The position numbers were made by a program, and so were the translations under genes. Positions 35,869 through 44,017 of a stretch of 64,000 nucleotides of DNA are shown here, in pieces (position 1 is the stretch's first letter; the number at the start of each line of letters is the position of its first letter). The notes under the pieces were generated by a model. That model did not search any database and was not told the DNA's origin. It saw nothing but the letters and a program-made list of their open reading frames with translations. Source of the DNA: Maritalea myrionectae DSM 19524 (GTDB lineage: Bacteria; Pseudomonadota; Alphaproteobacteria; Rhizobiales; Devosiaceae); the NCBI RefSeq assembly GCF_000423365.1, contig NZ_AUHV01000003.1:310001-374000 (forward strand), written 5' to 3'.

Positions 35869-36507
35869 ATGGCCTGGTCTGAAATTTTAACGTTCACCTT
35901 TGTGGCCGCGTTGCTTGTCGCCTCACCAGGACCAAATGGCGTCCTTATTGCCAAAACAGTCCCGACTTCAGGTAAAGCCGCAGGCTTTGCCAACGTTTTA
36001 GGCTTCATCACCGCATTTTACTTGCATGGTGCCTTGGCCGTTTTGGGCATCTCCATCATATTGGTTCAATCTGCGGCGGCCTTCACCTTCGTCAAATATC
36101 TGGGGGCAGCCTATTTGTGCTGGATTGGCATCAAAGCGCTCTACGCTGCTGCCAAGGGTGTCTCTGCACCGGCAAAAGTGACCCCGGCAAAGCGTAAAAG
36201 AACATTGCGCAATGCCTATTTTGAAGGGCTGTTCACCAATGCGCTCAACCCCAAAGTGTCTATGTTTTACCTTGCGGCGTTTCCGCAATTTATCACCGTC
36301 GGTGAAACAAGCGCGGCCAGTTCATTCTTGTTGATCTTTATTCATTCCACCATGAATGCAATTTGGTTTGGCGCGATGGTTTTATTGTTCGCGCGCTTAA
36401 GCCGTTTTGCGCGCCAGGGCAACTTCCAACGCTGGCTTAAAGGCCTCACGGGTGTTGTCTTTGTTGGTTTCGGCATCAAACTCGCCAGTTTTCGACCCAA
36501 TATCTGA
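35869..36507 (+). CDS. LysE/RhtB-family exporter
   Basis: 212-residue inner-membrane exporter of the LysE superfamily (amino acids or related small molecules). The family opening TFVAALLVASPGPNGVLIAK is present, with six hydrophobic segments and the NALNPKVSMFYLAAFPQF motif in the second half. It is embedded between two pairs of small RNA genes. A one-mismatch form of the LysR box used by those RNAs (ACGCA-N4-GCGCA) lies 45 bases before its ATG but too close for the same promoter layout. Confidence 0.88.
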   Translation: MAWSEILTFTFVAALLVASPGPNGVLIAKTVPTSGKAAGFANVLGFITAFYLHGALAVLGISIILVQSAAAFTFVKYLGAAYLCWIGIKALYAAAKGVSAPAKVTPAKRKRTLRNAYFEGLFTNALNPKVSMFYLAAFPQFITVGETSAASSFLLIFIHSTMNAIWFGAMVLLFARLSRFARQGNFQRWLKGLTGVVFVGFGIKLASFRPNI

Positions 36508-36543
36508 TCAAATTCAACGCCTTAGACGGTCATAACGCGACCC

Positions 36544-36609
36544 ATGCAAAAAGCGCACGGCTCCCATGCGCATTTGCCCCTTGTAAAATCAACGCCGATA
36601 CCTCATATC
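36544..36609 (+). promoter_or_regulatory. LysR box and promoter of small RNA 3
   Basis: ATGCA-N4-GCGCA box and second ATGC, TTGTAA (-35) at 37 bases from the box start, 17-base spacer, CATATC (-10). Confidence 0.75.
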
Positions 36610-36615
36610 CCCCTT

Positions 36616-36746
36616 CATAAGAGTTGAGCGCGTTTCTCCTCCCTAGCGCAACGCTCTTTTTGAAGATGGCAAGCAACGTCCCTCCTCCCTCGATGTTTGC
36701 CAAAAACTATTCAAGGCCTCGTCTTTATGACGGGGCCTTTTTTTTT
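36616..36746 (+). ncRNA. cuckoo/alpha-r14-type small RNA 3
   Basis: About 131 nt. The first hairpin is short and holds a one-base variant (TCTCCTCCC) between GCGC arms; the second (GGCAAGCA/TGTTTGCC, one G-T pair) shows a full CCTCCTCCC; the terminator is AAGGCCTCGTC/GACGGGGCCTT followed by a run of T. The 5' end is inferred. Its second hairpin is nearly the same as those in RNAs 2 and 4. Confidence 0.88.
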
Positions 36747-36763
36747 GCGCCTTGAGCTTACCT

Positions 36764-36829
36764 ATGCAAAAAGCGCATCCCCCATATGCAATTTGAACGC
36801 TTGTAAATCTGACCGTGCAGACGCATATA
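36764..36829 (+). promoter_or_regulatory. LysR box and promoter of small RNA 4
   Basis: ATGCAAAAAGCGCAT box and second ATGC, TTGTAA (-35) at 37 bases from the box start, 17-base spacer, CATATA (-10). It shares CATATAAGGGACATAA with the promoter of RNA 2. Confidence 0.75.
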
Positions 36830-36835
36830 AGGGAC

Positions 36836-36958
36836 ATAAGAGTTGAGAACGCATCCTCCTCCCAGCGAACTCAACTCTCAAAAGAACAGCAAACACGTCC
36901 CTCCTCCCTCGTTGTTTGCTGTACCAATTAAGGCTTCGCTTTGTGCGGGGCCTTTTTT
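36836..36958 (+). ncRNA. cuckoo/alpha-r14-type small RNA 4
   Basis: About 123 nt. The first hairpin is GAGTTGAG/CTCAACTC with CCTCCTCCC in a wide loop; the second, a ten-base stem ACAGCAAACA/TGTTTGCTGT, shows another CCTCCTCCC; the terminator is AAGGCTTCGC/GCGGGGCCTT plus T run. The 5' end is inferred. Compensatory differences from RNA 3 in the arms, with identical loops, support the fold. Confidence 0.9.
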
Positions 36959-36973
36959 GGTTTTGGGGCCAAT

Positions 36974-37003
36974 AAAAAAGGGCCTGCACAATGTGCAAGC
37001 CCT
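36974..37003 (-). terminator. terminator of msrP
   Basis: On the minus strand AGGGCTTGCAC/GTGCAGGCCCT with a three-base loop and six T, 22 bases after the msrP stop. Confidence 0.85.
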
Positions 37004-37025
37004 CACCGTTCCCAATTCGGCTAAT

Positions 37026-37994
37026 CTAGCGATATAGCGCGTCGCCCAAATCATCCATACCTTCATAAAGACCTGCCACCTGCTCCGCATAGCCATTGAA
37101 CAGCTGGGTGGGCACGCGGTCGCCCGTATGCAACACACGCTCTGTGGCCTGGCTCCAGCGCGGATGCGGCACTTCCGGGTTCACATTGGCCCAAAAGCCA
37201 TATTCACGCGCCTGCAATTGCTCCCAAAAGCTAACAGGGCGCTCGTCGGCGAAAGTGAACCTGACAATAGATTTGATGGATTTAAAGCCATATTTCCATG
37301 GCAGCGCCAAGCGCAGCGGCGCCCCCATCTGGTTGGCCACCACCTTGCCATAAGCGCCCACAACCAAAAAGGACAGATCGTTTTGGGCTTCGGCCATGGT
37401 CACCCCTTCCACATAGGGCCACGGATACCAGGGCTGGGTTTTGATTCCCCGCGCCACATCAGGATCATTAAATGTTTCCATGCGCACAAATTTCGCGCCC
37501 GATGTTGGGGCAGCCATCTCCACAAGCTTGCGCAGTGGAAATCCAATCCATGGCACCGTCATCGACCATGCCTCTACACAACGGTGGCGGTAAAGACGCT
37601 CTTCCAGCGTCATTTTCGCCATCAGCTCATCAACATCCATTTTGATCGGTTTTTCCACCATCCCATCAATGGTGATTTTCCACGGCCGCGGATCCAGTGC
37701 TTGCGCGGCGCTGGCGATTTCTTTGTGCGAACCGAACTCATAAAAATTATTGTAATTAAGGTTCACATCTTCAGGCGTGAGGCCACGATCCAGTTCAAAT
37801 GATTCATTCCGATCCGCCGCAAGCGCGGCACGCCCCTCTTGGGCAAAGGCTTTCGAAATATTCAATCCACTGCTGGCAGCAATAGCGCCAGCGGCCAATC
37901 CGCCAGCCATAATTTGGCGACGGTTGAGAAAGACGGTTTCGGGCGTTGCCTCCGCTTCACTCAGTTGCCAGCTTGGCGATTTACGAATATGCAT
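37026..37994 (-). CDS. msrP: periplasmic methionine sulfoxide reductase catalytic subunit
   Basis: Molybdopterin enzyme (formerly YedY) that repairs oxidised methionine in periplasmic proteins. The 322 residues begin with a Tat signal (FLNRRQIMAGGLAAGAIAA, near residues 22-40), then YNNFYEFGSHKE, RHRCVEAWSMTVPWIGFPL with the molybdenum-ligand Cys, and LPWKYGFKSIKSIVRF. The start with GGGAGA 7 bases upstream is used. The usual membrane partner MsrQ is not adjacent, so electron supply must come from elsewhere in the genome. Confidence 0.95.
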   Translation of the reverse strand: MHIRKSPSWQLSEAEATPETVFLNRRQIMAGGLAAGAIAASSGLNISKAFAQEGRAALAADRNESFELDRGLTPEDVNLNYNNFYEFGSHKEIASAAQALDPRPWKITIDGMVEKPIKMDVDELMAKMTLEERLYRHRCVEAWSMTVPWIGFPLRKLVEMAAPTSGAKFVRMETFNDPDVARGIKTQPWYPWPYVEGVTMAEAQNDLSFLVVGAYGKVVANQMGAPLRLALPWKYGFKSIKSIVRFTFADERPVSFWEQLQAREYGFWANVNPEVPHPRWSQATERVLHTGDRVPTQLFNGYAEQVAGLYEGMDDLGDALYR

Positions 37995-38154
37995 GAAGTG
38001 ATCTCCCATTTGTGCTTATGCCAGTTAAAACGGGTTTGCACTCACGGGCAAATGATCAAAGATAAATTCCTCGTGAGGAAGATCATGCTCGACAACGGGA
38101 TTATTTTTTGATCAAAAGGTCAAATAAATTGTCGACCAGTAGGTAAGGTTGGAT

Positions 38155-39030
38155 ATGAGCATCATCAATTTTGGGTCAATCAATATCGACTATGTCCACC
38201 GCGTGCCCCATTTTCCCCAGCCGGGCGAAACATTGGCCGCGACATCATTTGAGAAGGGATTGGGCGGCAAAGGCGCCAACCAATCGATCGCCATTGCGCG
38301 CGCCAATGGCGACATCAAGCATTTCGGCCAAATCGGCGCAGATGATGGCTGGGTCCTCGACATTTTAAAAAATGCAGGCGTCGACACAGGCAAAGTTGCG
38401 GTCACGGACACGCCCACAGGCCATGCCATCATTTATGTTGATGATAGCGGCGAGAACAATATTGTCCTCAATGGCGGCGCCAACCAAACCTTCACCAATG
38501 ACGCGATTGAAGCCGCACTGGCTGATGCCACTGCGAGCGATTGGCTGCTGTTTCAAAACGAAACCAACAATATCGACCACGCCCTCAAAGTCGCCCAAAA
38601 GAACGGCATGAAGATCGCCTATGCCGCTGCCCCCTTTGACGCGCAACGCGCCGCCAGCATCATCCCGCATGTGGATTTGATCGCGGTCAACGAAATTGAA
38701 GCCCAGCAATTGGCGCAAGCCTCCGGCAAGCCCATTGATCAGCTAGAATGCGATTATGTGCTGGTCACCAAGGGCGAAAAAGGCGCAGAGCTGCGCACGC
38801 CCTCGGGCACCTTTACCAGCACCAGCTTTAAAGTGGACGCCATCGACACCACCGGCGCGGGCGACACCTTTTTGGGCTATTTCCTCGCAGAGTTCGATAA
38901 GGGCACCGATCCAGAGCGCGCCCTCAAAATTGCCAGCGCCGCCAGCGCCATCCAGGTCACTCGCCTTGGTGCGGCCAGCGCCATCCCCACATATGACGAA
39001 GTTCAAACCTTTTTGGAGACCAATTCATGA
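38155..39030 (+). CDS. PfkB-family sugar kinase (ribokinase-like)
   Basis: 291-residue kinase, probably making ribose-5-phosphate from ribose. Family signs: NFGSINIDYVHRV at the start, GGKGANQSIAIARANG (residues 39-54, sugar site) and DTTGAGDTFLGYFLAEF (ATP/anion-hole motif with catalytic Asp) near residue 240. An in-frame TTG two codons upstream is too near the TAAGG site. It overlaps the nucleoside hydrolase gene by 4 bases, so ribose freed by that enzyme is the likely substrate. Confidence 0.9.
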   Translation: MSIINFGSINIDYVHRVPHFPQPGETLAATSFEKGLGGKGANQSIAIARANGDIKHFGQIGADDGWVLDILKNAGVDTGKVAVTDTPTGHAIIYVDDSGENNIVLNGGANQTFTNDAIEAALADATASDWLLFQNETNNIDHALKVAQKNGMKIAYAAAPFDAQRAASIIPHVDLIAVNEIEAQQLAQASGKPIDQLECDYVLVTKGEKGAELRTPSGTFTSTSFKVDAIDTTGAGDTFLGYFLAEFDKGTDPERALKIASAASAIQVTRLGAASAIPTYDEVQTFLETNS

Positions 39031-39971
39031 GCCAACATAAAATCATTTTGGACACAGATCCGGGCATCGATGATGCCATGGCCATCCATCATATATATGC
39101 CGACTCGCGCCTTGAATTGTTGGGCATGACGACGGTTTTCGGCAATGTGCCAGTGACCACAGCCACCCGCAATGCGCTGCATCTGGCCGAGATGGTCGGC
39201 GCAGACACGCCTGTTGCCGAAGGTGCACCAGTTCCTTTGGTGCAAACACCCAACCCGCACGCCGATTTCGTGCATGGTGTTGAAGGCTTTGGCGATTATC
39301 CCCGCACAAATCCATCGCGCAAAAAAGACCCACGCAGCGCCGCCCAGTTCTTGTGCGAAATGACCGCCGAACAGCCCGGCGAAATCACCATTTGCGCCGT
39401 TGGCCCATTGACCAATTTGGCCCTTGCGCTTGAGCATGATCCCGCCATCGCCAAAAACGTGAAAAACGTGGTGATCATGGGCGGCGCGGTCGATGCCCCC
39501 GGCAACGTCACCGAATTTGCAGAAGCCAATGTGTGGAACGATCCCCACGCCGCGCAAAAAGTGTTCGATGCGGAATGGGACGTCACCTTAGTTGGCCTGG
39601 ACGTAACCCAGCAAATCGTTTGCACATTGGACGACTTTGCCAAAGTCAGCGAAAGCTCGCCAGAAATTGGCGAGTTTTTGAGCCAGATTTCAACATATTA
39701 CATCAATTTCTACGTGAACAATGTCGGCCTGCAAGGCTGCGCCTTGCACGACCCAGCCGCCATCATCGCGCTGACAGACCCTGAATTGTTCAACACCAAA
39801 CATGTTGCATTGAACACAGTGCCTGACGGCAATGAAGTAGGCAACACGGTGGAAGTGAATGATGGTGTTCGCCGCGTTCACGTGTGCACCTCAGCGGACA
39901 GCGACGCCGTACGCAAAGTCTTCCTCGACACCCTCGCCAATGCCGATGCCCGCAAGGCGGCCCGTCAATAG
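39027..39971 (+). CDS. inosine-uridine-preferring nucleoside hydrolase family
   Basis: 314-residue enzyme that splits ribonucleosides to base plus ribose. The calcium-binding opening ILDTDPGIDDAMAI (residues 7-20) and the later NVTEFAEANVWNDPHAA with active-site residues are typical. No signal peptide, so cytoplasmic. The ATGA overlap with the ribokinase-like gene gives a two-step nucleoside salvage unit. The base preference cannot be told. Confidence 0.93.
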   Translation: MSQHKIILDTDPGIDDAMAIHHIYADSRLELLGMTTVFGNVPVTTATRNALHLAEMVGADTPVAEGAPVPLVQTPNPHADFVHGVEGFGDYPRTNPSRKKDPRSAAQFLCEMTAEQPGEITICAVGPLTNLALALEHDPAIAKNVKNVVIMGGAVDAPGNVTEFAEANVWNDPHAAQKVFDAEWDVTLVGLDVTQQIVCTLDDFAKVSESSPEIGEFLSQISTYYINFYVNNVGLQGCALHDPAAIIALTDPELFNTKHVALNTVPDGNEVGNTVEVNDGVRRVHVCTSADSDAVRKVFLDTLANADARKAARQ

Positions 39972-39999
39972 GCCAAAGGCACAGCACAAATAAAGGTTA

Positions 40000-40020
40000 G
40001 CCCCGGATCAAGTCCGGGGC
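40000..40020. repeat. short palindrome of the GGATCAAGTCC type
   Basis: GCCCCGGA-TCAAG-TCCGGGGC. The core recurs in the gap after recQ (57090), so it is a dispersed repeat rather than a plain terminator; no T run follows. Confidence 0.65.
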
Positions 40021-40069
40021 GACCGTGTGGTTGGTCCCGTCCCTTATGTCGCGATCAATTCGCGCACGC

Positions 40070-41272
40070 CTACTTCAGCCCCGCGCAATAGGCTTCAATC
40101 CGATCACAAGCCCGCTCAAGTTCGGTCAAGGACAAGGCATAGGACACCCGAAAATAGGGTGACAAGCCATAAGCGCCGCCATGCACGCTGGCCACATTTT
40201 GCTCCGCCAACAAGCCCATCACAAAATCCTCGTCATTCTCGATGACTTTGCCGTCCGCGCGCGCTTTGCCGATAAAGCTTGCGCAGGATGGATAGACATA
40301 AAACGCCCCATCCGGCGTCAAACAGTCCATGCCCTCAATTTTGTTCAAGCGATCCACTACAAAGTCGCGGCGGCTGCTAAACGCGTCACGCCACTTATCC
40401 AAAAAGCTCTGATCGCCTTCCAGCGCTTCCACGCTCGCCCATTGCGCAATTGAACATGGGTTGGAGGTGGATTGTCCCTGCAGCTTATTCATCGCAGCCA
40501 TCAGCCAGCTGGGGCCGGTGCAATAGCCAATCCGCCATCCGGTCATCCCATAGGCTTTCGATACGCCATTCATGGTCACAATGCGGTCCTGCAAATCAGG
40601 CGCCACTTCTGCCAAGGTCGCAAATTTCGCGTCGCCATAAACAAGATGCTCATAAATATCATCCATCAGCACCATCACATGCGGATATTTACGCAAAACC
40701 TCAGCCAACGCCTTCAATTCATCCGCGCTATAAACCGCCCCGGTGGGGTTTGAAGGGCTATTGAGCAGCAACCACACCGTTTTGTCAGTGATGGCGTCAT
40801 CCAATTGTGCGGGCGTAATTTTAAACCCCTGGGCCGCATCCGCCGCCAGAATAATTGGCGTCGCCCCGGTCAACCGCACCATTTCAGGATAAGACACCCA
40901 GTAAGGCGCGGGGATGATCGCCTCATCCCCTTCATCCAAGGTCGCCATCATCGCATTATAGATGATCTGCTTGCCGCCTGTGGCGACGAAGCAATTTGCG
41001 GGGTCAGTTTTAATTCCATTATCCCGCGCAAATTTGCGGGCAATCGCCGCTTTCAATTCTGGAATGCCGCTCGCAGCCGTATAGCGTGTTTTGCCCTCGT
41101 CCATCGCCCGCTTGGCCGCATTGCGAATGGGTTCCGGCGTATCAAAATCGGGCTCGCCCGCGCTCAGGGCAATCACGTCGTCACCCGCCGCTTTCTTTTC
41201 CAATGCCAATTGAGAGATCGCCATAGAGGCAGAGGGCTTGATGCGACGCAGAGCAGCGGAGACTTTTTCCAT
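40070..41272 (-). CDS. aatA: aspartate aminotransferase (class I/II PLP)
   Basis: 400-residue pyridoxal-phosphate aminotransferase of subgroup I-gamma/Ib, interconverting aspartate and oxaloacetate and probably also acting on prephenate or aromatic acids. Seen: ISQLALEKKAAGDDVIALSAG opening (split here as ISQLALEKK and DVIALSAGEPDF), NSPSNPTGAVY, MDDIYEHLVYG, and NGVSKAYGMTGWRIGY with the PLP Lys. The internal ATG (MEKVSAAL) is chosen; an ATG ten codons earlier is possible. Monocistronic. Confidence 0.93.
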   Translation of the reverse strand: MEKVSAALRRIKPSASMAISQLALEKKAAGDDVIALSAGEPDFDTPEPIRNAAKRAMDEGKTRYTAASGIPELKAAIARKFARDNGIKTDPANCFVATGGKQIIYNAMMATLDEGDEAIIPAPYWVSYPEMVRLTGATPIILAADAAQGFKITPAQLDDAITDKTVWLLLNSPSNPTGAVYSADELKALAEVLRKYPHVMVLMDDIYEHLVYGDAKFATLAEVAPDLQDRIVTMNGVSKAYGMTGWRIGYCTGPSWLMAAMNKLQGQSTSNPCSIAQWASVEALEGDQSFLDKWRDAFSSRRDFVVDRLNKIEGMDCLTPDGAFYVYPSCASFIGKARADGKVIENDEDFVMGLLAEQNVASVHGGAYGLSPYFRVSYALSLTELERACDRIEAYCAGLK

Positions 41273-41526
41273 TTTTGATGGCCTTTTAAGGAATTGATTC
41301 ATTTAAGTGACGCCAGCATATAGCTTTTTCGCCCTGGCGTCCTGAGAGGCGAATTGGGGGTTTAAACAGGATTGAACCAATTTCGTTGCTATTTGGCAAC
41401 GCATATTTTGTTAAGCTTTATGGCAGTCACAAATTGGCCTAAATTTCTGCCGCAATTTTTCTTATTTCATCCAAAATTCTCCCTCAGTTCGTCTGCATAT
41501 TCGGTCCTGTTCAAAGGAGCGAATAA

Positions 41527-41778
41527 ATGAAGAAGCAATCAAAAATCCTACCCCCCCTCACTATTGGATTTGCCCTTTTCTTGGGAGCAGGTGCAGTTGC
41601 CAGCCCTGCCTTTGCGGCAACACATAACCCTGCGGACCAAGTCGCCCTTGGCATTATTATCCCTGCTCTCGTCATTTGTCTGGCCATCATTGTAGAACTG
41701 TGGCGGACAACGACAAACGCCACGCGCCGCACGTCCCCGGTGCGTGTGCGGAAAAGCAAAAAGCCGACCAGCAAATAA
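41527..41778 (+). CDS. small membrane protein with signal-like start
   Basis: 83 residues, not recognised. A Sec signal-like N-terminus (KILPPLTIGFALFLGAGAVA, with a possible cut after AFA near residue 30) is followed by a second hydrophobic segment (residues 39-60) and a basic tail (RTTTNATRRTSPVRVRKSKK). It may be a single-pass protein with its tail in the cytoplasm. GGAG lies 7 bases before the ATG, and it has its own terminator, so it is a real free-standing gene. Confidence 0.65.
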   Translation: MKKQSKILPPLTIGFALFLGAGAVASPAFAATHNPADQVALGIIIPALVICLAIIVELWRTTTNATRRTSPVRVRKSKKPTSK

Positions 41779-41808
41779 CTCCCCCCTCCAAATCGGCTTT
41801 TGTTTTGG

Positions 41809-41838
41809 CCAGCCCTTTGATAAAAGGGCTGGTTTTTT
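41809..41838 (+). terminator. terminator of the 83-residue membrane protein gene
   Basis: Perfect ten-base stem CCAGCCCTTT/AAAGGGCTGG with a four-base loop and six T. Confidence 0.92.
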
Positions 41839-41963
41839 AGTGTCTTAGCCAGCATCTTACCAAACTTACCAATTTGTCATGTGGTGGCAAACTTCCGGCA
41901 AGTTGAGCCTGACTATCTTCAATCTCGATCAGACGCACTCTATGGATCGAAAGGAAGATCAAA

Positions 41964-42554
41964 ATGAAAAAGCTATCAACACTTGCCATCACCGCCGCAC
42001 TGGTCGGCACCCTTACCGCGTCAGCGCTCGCCCCAATGACTGCTTCTGCCAATAATCATGGCGAAGGCCAACGCGCTGAGCAGCAGCACAAAGGCAAGAA
42101 AGGCGGCCAACATCGCATGGTTCGCGGCGGCCACGGTTTCCTCGGCATGGTTTGTGCGCCACAAGGTGCGGAACGGGCCAATGAACGTCTGGATAAAATG
42201 GCGGAGAGACTACAACTGACCGCCGATCAAACCGCCGCCTTTGACAGCTTCAAAGCCGCCGTAACCGAAGCGCAAACCGAAGCCGCTGAGGCATGTGCAC
42301 CCCTAAAAGAGGGTGAAGTCACCTCCCCGGTGGAGCGTATGGAAAAACGGCAAGCCATGATGCAGTTGCAGCTTGATGCCATGAGCCAAATCACCCCGGC
42401 CTTTGCCGATTTCTACGACACACTCACAGACGAGCAACAGGCTGAAATGGCGAAGAAAGGCCCCAAAGGCGAACGCGGCGAAAAAGGTGAGCGCGGCAAA
42501 CACGGTCCAAACGACAATGACGACGATGATCGTGAGGATGACAGCGACGCATAG
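41964..42554 (+). CDS. Spy/CpxP-like periplasmic LTxxQ protein
   Basis: 196-residue exported protein. Sec signal (residues 1-30), then a helical body with two LTxxQ-type motifs, LTADQTAAFD and LTDEQQAEM, as in Spy/CpxP envelope chaperones. It is Gly/His/Lys-rich after the signal (QQHKGKKGGQH) and ends in a charged tail rich in Asp (NDNDDDDREDDSDA). The tail and His-rich part might bind metal. GAAAGGAAG precedes the ATG. Confidence 0.8.
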   Translation: MKKLSTLAITAALVGTLTASALAPMTASANNHGEGQRAEQQHKGKKGGQHRMVRGGHGFLGMVCAPQGAERANERLDKMAERLQLTADQTAAFDSFKAAVTEAQTEAAEACAPLKEGEVTSPVERMEKRQAMMQLQLDAMSQITPAFADFYDTLTDEQQAEMAKKGPKGERGEKGERGKHGPNDNDDDDREDDSDA

Positions 42555-42651
42555 TTCCAACCCGTAAACATTATGTGACGCTGTCGCTGGTGGCCCAATT
42601 GTGCCCCGGGCCGCCAGCACCTCTCTCCCAACGCCACAAATGTTATCTGAT

Positions 42652-42697
42652 TGAGCCGTTTGCATGAAATATTGTGGACGGCTCATCAATTTTTTTG
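42652..42697 (+). terminator. probable terminator of the Spy-like gene
   Basis: Stem TGAGCCGT/ACGGCTCA with an 18-base loop, then eight T a few bases on. A second strong hairpin (GGCCC/GGGCC core) lies between it and the stop codon. Confidence 0.6.
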
Positions 42698-42767
42698 ACG
42701 CCCTACCGCCTTGCCAAGCCCGAGCCAGCCCGATACCACTTTGGTACAACCAAATGAGGGGGACTCC

Positions 42768-43994
42768 ATGAATTTGCCTGTAAACCCATCAATTTTCCGC
42801 AAGCATTTTCCTGCTTTTGCCGAAAATGACCTGAAAGGCTGGGCTTTTTTTGAAAATGCTGGGGGCGCCTATATGTGCCAACAAGTGATTGATCGCTACA
42901 ATCACTATTTCACAGCGCACAAATTGCAGCCCTACGGCCAATATCCCGCATCTAAAGAAGCGGGTGCGGAAATGGATGATGGGCACGATTCTATGGCGCG
43001 CTTGCTCAATGTGCATGTGGATTGGATTCACTTTGGCCCCTCCACCACCGCCAACACCTACACGCTGGCCCACGCCTTTGGCCAGGTGCTGAACGCTGGC
43101 GACGCGATCATCGTCACCAATCAGGATCATGAGGCCAATACGGGCGCTGTGCGCCGCATGGCAGCTGAAAAAGGCCTTGAAGTGCGTGAATGGCAGGTCA
43201 ATCCTGCCACCGGATCCCTCGAATTTTCTGCGTTTGAAAATCTGTTGGACGATAAAGTCAAACTGATCACGTTCCCACACGCCTCAAACATTGTTGGCGA
43301 GATCAATCCTGTGGCCGAAATCTGTGCGGCAGCGAAAAAAGTCGGCGCGAAAACCATTGTTGATGGCGTCGCCTATGCGCCACACTCCATGCCTGACCTC
43401 ACGGCCTTGGGCGCAGACATTTATCTGTTTTCCACCTACAAAACCTTCGGTCCCCACCAGGGCTTGATGGCCATCGATCCTGAATTGGCCAAAGCGCTGC
43501 CAAACCAAGGTCACTTCTTCAATGATGGCATCTTGCGCAAACGCCTTGTGCCAGCGGGGCCAGACCACGCGCAAATCGCCGCCAGTGCCGGCATCGCCGC
43601 CTATTTTGATGATATTGCAAAAGATCTGAACATCGCGGCACCAAACAATGGGGAGCGCAACCTCTTCAACGCTTTGCGAGATCAGGAAACCGCCCTGCTC
43701 ACCCCGCTGATAGATTATTTGAAATCGTCCAACAAAGTGCGCCTTGTCGGCACCGATAATTTGGATGCGCGAGTGCCAACCATTTCTATAATTTGTGAGA
43801 AGCCCGGCCTCGAATTGGCCCGCGATTTGGCTGACCATAAAATCATGGCGGCAGGCGGCCACTTCTATGTTTATCGGTTGATGGAAGGCATGGATGTCGA
43901 TCCAAATCACGGCGTCTTGCGCACCTCGTTTGTTCACTATACAGAGGAAGCCGAAATTCAACAATTGATCAGCGCCCTCGATCAGGTGCTCTGA
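42768..43994 (+). CDS. class V PLP aminotransferase, desulfurase-like without the catalytic Cys
   Basis: 408-residue PLP enzyme of the cysteine desulfurase/selenocysteine lyase fold. PLP Lys is in YLFSTYKTFGPHQG; the His-Asp sandwich is in NQDHEANTG and VDGVAYAPH. Where SufS has GHHCAMPLM, this protein has GGHFYVYRLM, so the catalytic Cys is replaced by Phe. It is therefore unlikely to be a desulfurase and may be an epimerase-like or lyase enzyme. GAGGGGGAC precedes the ATG. A DMT exporter gene follows after 23 bases. Confidence 0.85.
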   Translation: MNLPVNPSIFRKHFPAFAENDLKGWAFFENAGGAYMCQQVIDRYNHYFTAHKLQPYGQYPASKEAGAEMDDGHDSMARLLNVHVDWIHFGPSTTANTYTLAHAFGQVLNAGDAIIVTNQDHEANTGAVRRMAAEKGLEVREWQVNPATGSLEFSAFENLLDDKVKLITFPHASNIVGEINPVAEICAAAKKVGAKTIVDGVAYAPHSMPDLTALGADIYLFSTYKTFGPHQGLMAIDPELAKALPNQGHFFNDGILRKRLVPAGPDHAQIAASAGIAAYFDDIAKDLNIAAPNNGERNLFNALRDQETALLTPLIDYLKSSNKVRLVGTDNLDARVPTISIICEKPGLELARDLADHKIMAAGGHFYVYRLMEGMDVDPNHGVLRTSFVHYTEEAEIQQLISALDQVL

Positions 43995-44017
43995 CAACCT
44001 TCCAAGCAAAACGGAAC

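Noticed and set aside
36643-37138. Minus-strand frames across small RNAs 3 and 4
   Set aside because: They are shadows of the RNA structures and of msrP; no start signal is present.
40000-40020. Terminator of the nucleoside hydrolase gene
   Set aside because: No T run, and the core sequence recurs elsewhere, so it is treated as a dispersed repeat.
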